Shown one piece after another: positions 16,916-23,260 of a DNA stretch of 64,000 nt; the stretch's first letter is position 1, and every line of letters begins with the position of its first letter. The notes beneath the pieces were generated by a model. The model was given only the letters and a program-made list of their open reading frames with translations, was not told the DNA's origin and made no database searches. The DNA comes from Frateuria hangzhouensis. Its GTDB lineage: Bacteria > Pseudomonadota > Gammaproteobacteria > Xanthomonadales > Rhodanobacteraceae. The position numbers and the translations under genes are program-made. The stretch lies in assembly GCF_026410505.1 (NCBI RefSeq), contig NZ_JAPMIU010000004.1:124001-188000 (forward strand), given 5' to 3'.

Positions 16916-18139
16916 TTACTTGTCGCTGGAGGCCTTGCCGCTGCCGGCCATGTTCGCGTGGATGATCTTCGCGATCAGGTCGTCGGCCTTGTGCAACTGC
17001 TGTTCGTACACGTCGGTACTGAAGGCCGGGCGGGTCGGCGGCTCGGGCGCCAGCATCGCGCCGCGCTGGTCGTGCAGGTCGACCGTGACGTCGGAGGACA
17101 GGCCGATGCGCAGCGGATGCTTGTCCAGCTGCTGCGGGTCGGTGAACACCACCCGCACCGGCACGCGCTGGACGATCTTGATCCAGTTGCCGGTGGCGTT
17201 CTGAGCCGGCAGCAGCGAGAAGGCGCTGCCGGTGCCCACGCCCAGGCTCTGCACCATGCCCTTGTAGGTCACGTCGCCGCCGTAGACGTCGGCGTGGATC
17301 TCCACCGGCTGGCCGATGCGCATGTGGGCGAGCTGGGTTTCCTTGAAGTTGGCATCGATCCACGCCTCGCCCAGCGGCACCACCGCCATCAGCGGCGTGC
17401 CCGGCGCCACACGCTGGCCCAGCTGCACGCCGCGCTTGGCGACGTAGCCATCGACGGGCGCCACGATCGTGGTGCGCAGATCGTCCAGGTAGGCGGCACG
17501 CAGCCTGGCCGCGGCCGTCTGGACGTCCGGATGGGAGGCGACCACGGTGTCGTCCACCAGCACCTTGCTGGTCTGGTACTGCTGGGTGGCGGCGGTCAGG
17601 GCGCTCTGCGCGGAGGTCAGTTCGTCGCGGGCGTGCGCCAGTTCCTCGGCCGAGATCGCGCCGGACTTGGCCAGGTCGCGGCGACGGTCGTAGTCGGCAC
17701 GCGCCTTGGCCACCGCCACCTTGCGCGCGGCCACGTCGGCCTGCGCGCCGCTGACGGTGCTGTACAGGCCGCGCACCTTGCGCACGGTGCCGGCGAGATT
17801 GGCGCGGGCCTCGGCCAGCGCCACTTCGGCATTGCTGGGATCGAGCTTGATCAGTACCTGGCCGGCCTTGACGCGGTCGCCGTCGTCGGCACCGATCGAG
17901 ACCACGGTGCCGGGGATCTGCGGGGTGATCTGCACGATGTTGCCGTTGACGTACGCATCGTCGGTACCTTCGTACCAGCGGCCGTCGAGGTAGTACCACA
18001 GGCCCCAGCCGATCAGGGCGAGCAGCACCACCACGCCGAGCGCGCGCAGCAGAAAACCGCGTTTGTTCTTGGCGGCCGGCCGGTTCGGGGCGGGCGCGGC
18101 GGCGTCTTCGTTCAGTTGGGAAACAGGCTGGCTGGACAT
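16916..18139 (-). CDS. emrA: EmrA-like membrane-fusion (periplasmic adaptor) protein
   Basis: A 407-residue HlyD/EmrA-family adaptor linking the MFS pump to the outer-membrane channel. One N-terminal TM segment (~29-50) is followed by the lipoyl half motif DDAYVNGNIVQITPQIPG (~60-77), a long alpha-helical hairpin rich in Ala/Arg/Asp (~95-215), the second lipoyl half TIVAPVDGYVAKRGVQLGQ and a beta-barrel domain with WIDANFKETQ, all diagnostic of EmrA. ATG at 18139 is used because GAAGGCTC precedes it and an earlier in-frame start would only add a proline-rich stretch overlapping oprM. The gene follows the outer-membrane factor gene by 10 nt. Confidence 0.93.
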   Translation of the reverse strand: MSSQPVSQLNEDAAAPAPNRPAAKNKRGFLLRALGVVVLLALIGWGLWYYLDGRWYEGTDDAYVNGNIVQITPQIPGTVVSIGADDGDRVKAGQVLIKLDPSNAEVALAEARANLAGTVRKVRGLYSTVSGAQADVAARKVAVAKARADYDRRRDLAKSGAISAEELAHARDELTSAQSALTAATQQYQTSKVLVDDTVVASHPDVQTAAARLRAAYLDDLRTTIVAPVDGYVAKRGVQLGQRVAPGTPLMAVVPLGEAWIDANFKETQLAHMRIGQPVEIHADVYGGDVTYKGMVQSLGVGTGSAFSLLPAQNATGNWIKIVQRVPVRVVFTDPQQLDKHPLRIGLSSDVTVDLHDQRGAMLAPEPPTRPAFSTDVYEQQLHKADDLIAKIIHANMAGSGKASSDK

Positions 18140-18149
18140 GGAAGAGCCT

Positions 18150-19613
18150 TCAGGATTGAGCGGGGGTGGATGCGGGAGTGGCGCTGTCGACGGCATCGGG
18201 GCGGTAACCACCGCCAAGGGCCTGGATCAGCTGCACGGAGAGGTCGACCTGCTGCGCCTCGAGCGCGGCCATGCGCTGCTCGGCGACCAGCAGTTGCTGG
18301 CGCACGCTGAGCGCTTCCAGGTAGCTGCCCACGCCGGCCTCGTAGCGCTGCTGCGCCAGGCGCCAGGCATCGTTGGCGGCATCCAGCGCGCGCTGCTGCG
18401 CGTCGATCTGGGTGACCAGCGACTGCTGCGCGGCGTAGTCGTCGGCGACCTGGTTGAGCGCACCGACCAGGGTGCGGTTGTACTGCGCCACCGCCAGGTC
18501 GTACTGCGCGTCGCTGGCCGAAAGGTTGGCGCGCAGCCGGCCGCCGTCGAAGATCGGCAGGCTCAGCGACGGGCCGACCTGGTAGAAGCGCGCCGGCGCC
18601 TGCAACAGGTTGGTGCTGCCCATGGCGACCAGGCCGGCCAGCGCGCCGATGTCGACGTTGGGCAGGAACTGGGTCTTGGCGCTCTTGATGTCGCTGGCCG
18701 CCGCCTCGACGCGCCAGCGCGCGGCAACCAGGTCGGCGCGATGGCCCAGCAGGTCCACCGGCAGGTTGGCCGGCGCGGCCAGCTGCGCTGGCGCGAGCAG
18801 CTGAGGACGGGCGATGTCCAGGCCGCGATCCGGGCCTTTGCCCAGCAGCACCGACAACGCCGAACGGGCCGCGTCGATCGCCCGGCTGGCGAGCGCAAGC
18901 TGCTGTTCGGCGCCGGCCACTTCGGCATCGCCCTGGCGCAGCTGCAGTTTGCTGTCGATCCCGGCATGGACGCGCTGGGCGGTCAGCTCGCGCGCCTTGT
19001 GGGCACGCTCCAGTTCGGCCTCGGCCACGTCTTGTTGCGCGTAGGCATAACCCAGTTGCGCGTAGGCGCGCGCCACGTTGGCCGACAGCTCGATGCGCGC
19101 GGCGCGCGCCTCGACCTCGGCGGCGCGGCCCTGGCCGACCGCCGCTTCCCAGGCGGCGCGCTTGCCGCCCCACAGGTCCAGGCCCCAGTTGAAGCTCAGG
19201 TAGCCGTACTTGGCCCAGGCGAAGTGGCCGCCACCCACGTCCGAGGGCATCACGGTGGCGGGCAGGTGCGCGCCGGAGACCGCGGCGCCCGCGTTCACGC
19301 TGGGGCCGCGCGCGGCGTCGGCGATGCCGGCGGCGGCCTGCGCCTGGCGCGCGCGCGCGTCGGCCGCGGCCAGGCCGGGGTTGTTCGCCAGCGCCTCGGC
19401 GATCAGCGCATCCAGCTGCGAATCGCCCAGGCCGGTCCACCAGTCGGCGGCCGGCCAGGCGGCATCGGCGTCGGCGTGCGCGGCGAGGCTGTGCCGGGCC
19501 TGCAGCGCGGACGGCTCGAGCAGCTTGCCGTCCGGGTGCAGGCCGCCGCTGCTGGCGCAGCCGGCCAGAACGAGGGTCAGTGCGGTGGCCGCCGCAAGGG
19601 ATTGCAGACGCAT
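18150..19613 (-). CDS. Outer-membrane efflux lipoprotein, OprM/NodT family
   Basis: A 487-residue TolC-type trimeric channel of the efflux system. The signal peptide ends in lipobox LAGC with Cys19 as the lipidation site. Two outer-membrane efflux repeats follow, with the typical motifs WWTGLGDSQLDALIAEAL, GLDLWGGKRAAWEAA and QRYEAGVGSYLEALSVRQQLL. It is the second gene of the marR operon, 22 nt after marR and 10 nt before emrA, so the complete tripartite pump is encoded in one transcript. The C-terminal tail (~470-487) is Ser/Thr/Pro-rich and probably disordered. Confidence 0.92.
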   Translation of the reverse strand: MRLQSLAAATALTLVLAGCASSGGLHPDGKLLEPSALQARHSLAAHADADAAWPAADWWTGLGDSQLDALIAEALANNPGLAAADARARQAQAAAGIADAARGPSVNAGAAVSGAHLPATVMPSDVGGGHFAWAKYGYLSFNWGLDLWGGKRAAWEAAVGQGRAAEVEARAARIELSANVARAYAQLGYAYAQQDVAEAELERAHKARELTAQRVHAGIDSKLQLRQGDAEVAGAEQQLALASRAIDAARSALSVLLGKGPDRGLDIARPQLLAPAQLAAPANLPVDLLGHRADLVAARWRVEAAASDIKSAKTQFLPNVDIGALAGLVAMGSTNLLQAPARFYQVGPSLSLPIFDGGRLRANLSASDAQYDLAVAQYNRTLVGALNQVADDYAAQQSLVTQIDAQQRALDAANDAWRLAQQRYEAGVGSYLEALSVRQQLLVAEQRMAALEAQQVDLSVQLIQALGGGYRPDAVDSATPASTPAQS

Positions 19614-19635
19614 GGTATGGGGTTCCGGGTGAGGG

Positions 19636-20094
19636 TCAGTCTTTGTCGCGCAACGCGTGCAGTACGCGCGTCAGGTAATCGTGCAGGCGGCGGCGCTCGG
19701 CCTCGCCGAGCGAGCGCTGCGCCGCGCCCAGCACGCGCTCGTTGCAGTCGGTCAACTGCTGCCACAAGGCGTTGCCCTGGTCGGTCAGCTCGATGCGCAG
19801 GGCGCGGCGGTCCTGTTCATGCGGGCAGCGCCGCAGGTAGCCGCGCCCTTCGAGGTGGTCGAGTTGCCGGGTCATGGCGCCGCCATCGAGCTCGACCGCG
19901 CGGGCCAGCTCCGAGGCGGACATCGGACCGAGCCGGGCCAGCCGCTTGAGGATCAGGAACTGGGTGAAACGCAACTCCACGCCCGCCGCCGCCAGCTCCG
20001 CCTCCATGGCGCGCACGATCTCCGTGCGCACCAGGCCGAGCAGGACGCCCAGGCTCTCCTGGGACGCGGCAAAGGCGGGCGAGTCATTTTCCAT
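19636..20094 (-). CDS. MarR-family transcriptional regulator of the emr operon
   Basis: A 152-residue winged-helix repressor. It has N-terminal dimerisation helices, a helix-turn-helix around MSASELARAVELDGGAMTRQLDHLE (~residues 60-84, quoted in two parts: MSASELARAVELDGG and AMTRQLDHLE), the wing motif RRCPHEQDRRALRIELTDQG and C-terminal dimerisation helices. MarR proteins next to emrAB-type pumps normally repress their own operon and release on binding phenolic or hydrophobic ligands. Two starts are possible, ATG 20103 and ATG 20094. I choose 20094 because the -10 box TAGAAT overlaps the earlier ATG and predicts a leaderless transcript starting at about 20095. No Shine-Dalgarno is visible for either. 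Confidence 0.9.
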   Translation of the reverse strand: MENDSPAFAASQESLGVLLGLVRTEIVRAMEAELAAAGVELRFTQFLILKRLARLGPMSASELARAVELDGGAMTRQLDHLEGRGYLRRCPHEQDRRALRIELTDQGNALWQQLTDCNERVLGAAQRSLGEAERRRLHDYLTRVLHALRDKD

Positions 20095-20101
20095 GCCGCG
20101 C

Positions 20102-20129
20102 ATTCTATTGCCGCGCAGATAGTTGTCAA
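20102..20129 (-). promoter_or_regulatory. Strong sigma-70 promoter of the marR-oprM-emrAB operon (leaderless)
   Basis: On the minus strand TTGACA (20129-20124), a 16-nt spacer and TAGAAT (20107-20102) form a near-consensus promoter. The expected transcription start, about seven nucleotides past the -10, falls at ~20095, next to the marR ATG at 20094. The mRNA would then lack a leader. Confidence 0.75.
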
Positions 20130-20139
20130 GGCAACTGTC
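20118..20139. promoter_or_regulatory. Candidate MarR operator overlapping the -35 box
   Basis: The 22-nt sequence GATAGTTGTCAAGGCAACTGTC pairs its two 10-nt arms at 8 of 10 positions around a 2-nt centre. Its size suits a MarR dimer site, and it covers the -35 hexamer of the promoter, so binding would block RNA polymerase and give autoregulation. Confidence 0.65.
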
Positions 20140-20168
20140 TCGCTGGATGCATTTGCGCAGGCAAGCAT

Positions 20169-20408
20169 TCAGGCGCGCAGCGTAGCCATTTCGTCGCGCA
20201 CCAGCGCCGCCAGCGCCGGGTCGCGGATGGCGAACAGCTCGAACACGCCCAGCGCATGCAGGGTCGGCAACTGCGCGAGCAGGCGCGGTTCGGCTTCGCG
20301 CCGCAACGGCTCGGGGGTGGCCGGGTCCAGCATCAGTTGGGCATGCACCACGAAGTCGGTGAGCGCATCGGTATCGGGGACGGGAACGGAAACGGGAAGC
20401 AACGGCAT
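20169..20408 (-). CDS. Small protein of unknown function (paralogue of 21515-21763)
   Basis: This 79-residue, acidic, probably helical protein has the core DPATPEPLRREAEPRLLAQL and then LGVFELFAIRDPALAALVRDEMA. It has no signal peptide or TM segment. The same pattern, ~60% identical over ~64 residues, is encoded at 21515-21763, so the two are recent or conserved paralogues flanking the MmyB-type regulator. Start at ATG 20408 is decided by the Shine-Dalgarno AAGGAG (20421-20416), seven nucleotides ahead; the ATG at 20414 would be only one nucleotide from it. I do not recognise a family and assign no function. Confidence 0.7.
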   Translation of the reverse strand: MPLLPVSVPVPDTDALTDFVVHAQLMLDPATPEPLRREAEPRLLAQLPTLHALGVFELFAIRDPALAALVRDEMATLRA

Positions 20409-20649
20409 CGGCATGCTCCTTGGTCTTGTCTGCACTGGCGAGGACGCGCGGCAGGGCCGCGGCGTGACATGCCGGCTTCGCGAGGCCGGCATCGGTCCGC
20501 GCATTGCACGCGGTCGGGTACGGGGGGAGCATCAACCGTACGTCACCTGCACTCGTTGGCGGAAGGCAGCCGGTACTGCTGTTACTCTCACTACTACCCG
20601 GCATCCGGCGATCCCGGATACGGCAAGCCCCTTCCCCCTGGGACTGTCC

Positions 20650-21501
20650 ATGGAACTGACCCGACAGCGTTCCGAGCTGAAGGCCTTCCTGCGGGCGCGC
20701 CGCGCCGCGCTGGCGCCGGAGGCGGCCGGCCTGCCGCGTGGCCGACGGCTCACGCCGGGCCTGCGCCGCGAGGAAGTAGCCACCCTCGCCGGGGTGGGCG
20801 TGACCTGGTACACCTGGCTCGAACAGGGCCGCGCCATCAACGTGTCGGCCGCGGCGTTGGGCCGCATCGCCCGCGCGCTGGCGCTGGATGCCACCGACGA
20901 GTCTTACCTGTTCGCTCTGGCCGGCGTGCCGCGCGCCGAACCGACGGCCGCGCAGCCGGAGCTGCCACCGGCCATGGCCGGCATGCTCGAGCTGTACCGG
21001 GCGCCGGCGTTCGTGATCGATCCGGTATTCGACGTGCTGGCCTGGAACCGGCTGGCCCAGCACCTGTACGACTTCGGCGATTTCCGCGGCGCGCTGGCGC
21101 ACAATCATCTTTGGAACGCCTTCATGAATCCGGCGCGACGGCGGCTGTACGCGCCCTGTTTCGAGCCGGGGATGCTCAACCTGCTGGGCATCTTTCGCGT
21201 CAACCACGCGGCGCACCCGGACGACCCGCGCTTCGAACAACTGATCGAGGCGTTGAGCCGGGCCAGTCCGCAGTTCGTCGAATACTGGGGGCGCCAGCAG
21301 CTGGCGCCGCTGAGCACCTGGACCGCGCATTTCTTCCATCCCGATTTCGGCGACGTGCGCGCCCATTCGGTGCGCATGCCGCTGCGCGATGGCCGCGCCG
21401 ATGGCGCCACGGGGTTCTTTTTCGTGCCGGAGGACGCCGCTACCGCGGCCAGCTTCGCGCGCATCGCCGCGGAGCTGGAGCAGGCCGGCGTGCCGGCCTG
21501 A
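20650..21501 (+). CDS. Helix-turn-helix regulator with MmyB-type ligand-binding domain
   Basis: A 283-residue transcription factor. The N-terminal XRE-type helix-turn-helix (~10-85) includes RRLTPGLRREEVATLAGVGV and TWYTWLEQGR, the hallmark start of MmyB-like regulators. Residues ~105-270 match the PAS-like MmyB ligand-binding domain (APAFVIDPVFDVLAWNRLA, FRVNHAAHPDDPRF), which binds fatty-acid-like ligands in characterised members. It reads toward the small paralogue gene at 21515 and away from the other at 20169. Targets are unknown; a neighbouring oxidoreductase often accompanies this family but none is present here. No convincing Shine-Dalgarno precedes the ATG. Confidence 0.88.
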   Translation: MELTRQRSELKAFLRARRAALAPEAAGLPRGRRLTPGLRREEVATLAGVGVTWYTWLEQGRAINVSAAALGRIARALALDATDESYLFALAGVPRAEPTAAQPELPPAMAGMLELYRAPAFVIDPVFDVLAWNRLAQHLYDFGDFRGALAHNHLWNAFMNPARRRLYAPCFEPGMLNLLGIFRVNHAAHPDDPRFEQLIEALSRASPQFVEYWGRQQLAPLSTWTAHFFHPDFGDVRAHSVRMPLRDGRADGATGFFFVPEDAATAASFARIAAELEQAGVPA

Positions 21502-21514
21502 CCGACGGCGGTCC

Positions 21515-21763
21515 TCAGGCGGCCGCGGACAACCCATCATGCACGGCCATTTCGTCGCGCAGCAGCGCGGCCAGCGCGCGGTCGCGCACGTCGAACAGCT
21601 CGAACAGGCCCAGCGCGCGCACGACCGGCAGCAGGCGCAGCAGTTGCGATTCCAGTTCGCGGCGCAGCGGTTCGGACGTGGCCGGGTCAAGCATGCGCCG
21701 GGCGCACTCGGCGAAACGCGGCAGCGCCTGCTCGGCCGGCAGGATGTGGGTCGGACGGGACAT
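21515..21763 (-). CDS. Small protein of unknown function (paralogue of 20169-20408)
   Basis: This 82-residue soluble protein has the core DPATSEPLRRELESQLLRLL and then ALGLFELFDVRDRALAALLRDEMA, closely matching the product of 20169-20408. No catalytic motif, signal peptide or TM segment is seen; predicted structure is helical. The ATG at 21763 (MSRPTH) has GAGGAG about nine nucleotides upstream, better than the upstream in-frame codons. The gene ends 13 nt from the convergent MmyB-type regulator stop. The conserved FELF.xRD.ALAAL.RDEMA half may be an interaction surface, but this is speculation. Confidence 0.7.
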   Translation of the reverse strand: MSRPTHILPAEQALPRFAECARRMLDPATSEPLRRELESQLLRLLPVVRALGLFELFDVRDRALAALLRDEMAVHDGLSAAA

Positions 21764-21912
21764 GGGGTGCTCTCCTCGGAAGCGATGCGCCACTGCGCAT
21801 GGGAAACCCGTGGTCGAGGCCACGGGACTCCTGGAACGTCGGGTAGATCAGGCTAGTATCGACGCGGGTGGCGCGTTATCGTCATTCGGTCAACTTTTAT
21901 CGAGAACCTGCC

Positions 21913-22719
21913 ATGTCCCACGACGAGGCCATGTTCGAACGCATCGAGAACGCCGGCGGCCCGCCGCTGATCGCCTTCCTGGTGGACGGCTCGGGCGAGC
22001 ACCAGCCGCACGTGGAGGAGAGCGACTGGCACACCCACGTGCGCGGCCAGTTCTTCTACGTCGAGCGCGGCATGGTCAGCATCCGCACGCGCGAGGGCGC
22101 CTGGGCGCTGCCGCCGCAACGGGTCGGCTGGATGCCGCCGGGCGAGCCGCACACCGTGCGCATGTCCTCGGCATTGTGCGGCTGGGGTGTGTTCGTGGCG
22201 CCGCAGGCGGCGGCCGGGCTGCCCGACCACACCTGCGTGCTGGGCGCCAATGACCTGATGCGCGCGCTGGTGCTGCGCGCGGCCGACTGGACCATGCTGG
22301 ACGAACTGGACGCGCAGCAGGAGCGGCTGTTGACGGTGCTGCTGGACGAACTGCGCCGCGCGCCGCAATTGCCTCCGCAACTGAACCTGCCCAGCGATCG
22401 CCGCGTGCTGCGCATCGCCCACGCGGTGCTGGAGCACCCGCAGGAAGACCGCAGCCTGGAGGACTGGGCCGCCTGGGCCGGGCTGTCGGCACGCAACCTG
22501 AGCCGGCTGTTCCGTCGCGAGACCGGCGCCAGCTTCGCCCAGTGGCGGCAACAGGCACGGCTGGGCCATGCACTGGAGCTGCTCGCCGACGGCACCGCCG
22601 TCAGCCAGGTCGCCGACGCGCTGGGCTATGCCAGCGTCAGCGCCTTCGTGGCGATGTTCCGGCGCAGCTTCGGGCAGTCGCCCGGGCGCTATTTCGAGAG
22701 GATGCCGCTGTCGGCCTGA
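21913..22719 (+). CDS. AraC-family transcriptional regulator (cupin type)
   Basis: A 268-residue regulator. The N-terminal half is a cupin-like ligand domain (~15-110) with HTHVRGQFFYVERG and the histidines of WHTHVRGQ. The C-terminal ~100 residues carry two AraC helix-turn-helix motifs: LEDWAAWAGLSARNLSRLFR with ETGASFAQWRQQARL, then VSQVADALGYASVSAFVAMF with RRSFGQSPGRYF. The start is placed at ATG 21913 (MSHDEAMF), where the domain begins; a GTG at 21868 would add 15 residues. Targets are unknown. It is followed at 64 nt by the broken small membrane protein gene. Confidence 0.88.
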   Translation: MSHDEAMFERIENAGGPPLIAFLVDGSGEHQPHVEESDWHTHVRGQFFYVERGMVSIRTREGAWALPPQRVGWMPPGEPHTVRMSSALCGWGVFVAPQAAAGLPDHTCVLGANDLMRALVLRAADWTMLDELDAQQERLLTVLLDELRRAPQLPPQLNLPSDRRVLRIAHAVLEHPQEDRSLEDWAAWAGLSARNLSRLFRRETGASFAQWRQQARLGHALELLADGTAVSQVADALGYASVSAFVAMFRRSFGQSPGRYFERMPLSA

Positions 22720-22783
22720 CGCGCGCGTCACGAGCGCGCCCCGACCATCCTCCGCCATCGGGACAACCCGGGGAGGGCAGGCG

Positions 22784-23146
22784 ATGGAACCGATGTTGAG
22801 CATGCGCACTGCAGTGGTGCTGCTGGCGCTGGCCGCGCTGGGTGGCCTGCTGATGGCCGCCATCCGCTTCGCCGGCAAGCCGCATCCGCCGACCTGACTG
22901 GCGATGGGGCACGGCTTCATTGCCGGCGCCGCCGTCACCCTGCTGGTCTATGACTACTTCACCGTAGGCCTGCCGGGGCTGGCACAGCTCGGGCTGCTGC
23001 TGTTCCTGCTGGCGGCCGCCGGCGGCATCGTCATGAACCTGGGTTACCACTGGAACCGGCTGGCGCTGCCGAAGTGGATGGTGGTGGGACATGCGCTGAT
23101 CGCGGTGGCCGGCTTCGTGCTGCTGCTGATCGCCGCCTGGTCGTAA
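22784..23146 (+). pseudogene. Small membrane protein interrupted by one in-frame TGA
   Basis: The frame from ATG 22784 (Shine-Dalgarno GGGGAGGG 6-12 nt upstream) encodes one TM helix and ends at TGA 22895-22897 after KPHPPT. The same frame continues LAMGHGFIAG and encodes three more TM helices to 23146. Replacing TGA with TGG gives a seamless 120-residue, four-TM protein reading PPTWLAMGHG. Trp at this junction is what I would expect from related small membrane proteins, though I recall this only generally. The candidates are a nonsense mutation, readthrough, or two separate peptides; an ATG at 22904 could restart translation. Function is unknown. Confidence 0.75.
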
Positions 23147-23156
23147 CCCCGTTGGT

Positions 23157-23222
23157 GTAGGGTGGGCTTCAGCCCACCGGGCAACCTCGTGGGAAACGGT
23201 GGTGGGCTGAAGCCCACCCTAC
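23157..23222. repeat. GTAGGGTGGGC-type REP palindrome
   Basis: Arms GTAGGGTGGGCTTCAGCCCACC and GGTGGGCTGAAGCCCACCCTAC enclose a ~22-nt centre. It lies between the small membrane protein and the convergent S9 peptidase. Same family as 35838, 40691, 56097 and 63227. Confidence 0.9.
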
Positions 23223-23260
23223 GATCGCCCGCTCCCGACGTGAGAGGGGCCAGCCAGCGC

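Noticed and set aside
15258..17999. A 913-codon emrB-containing frame suggesting an EmrA-EmrB fusion
   Set aside because: The upstream part reads emrA out of frame and passes through a repeat spacer. EmrB starts cleanly at ATG 16781.
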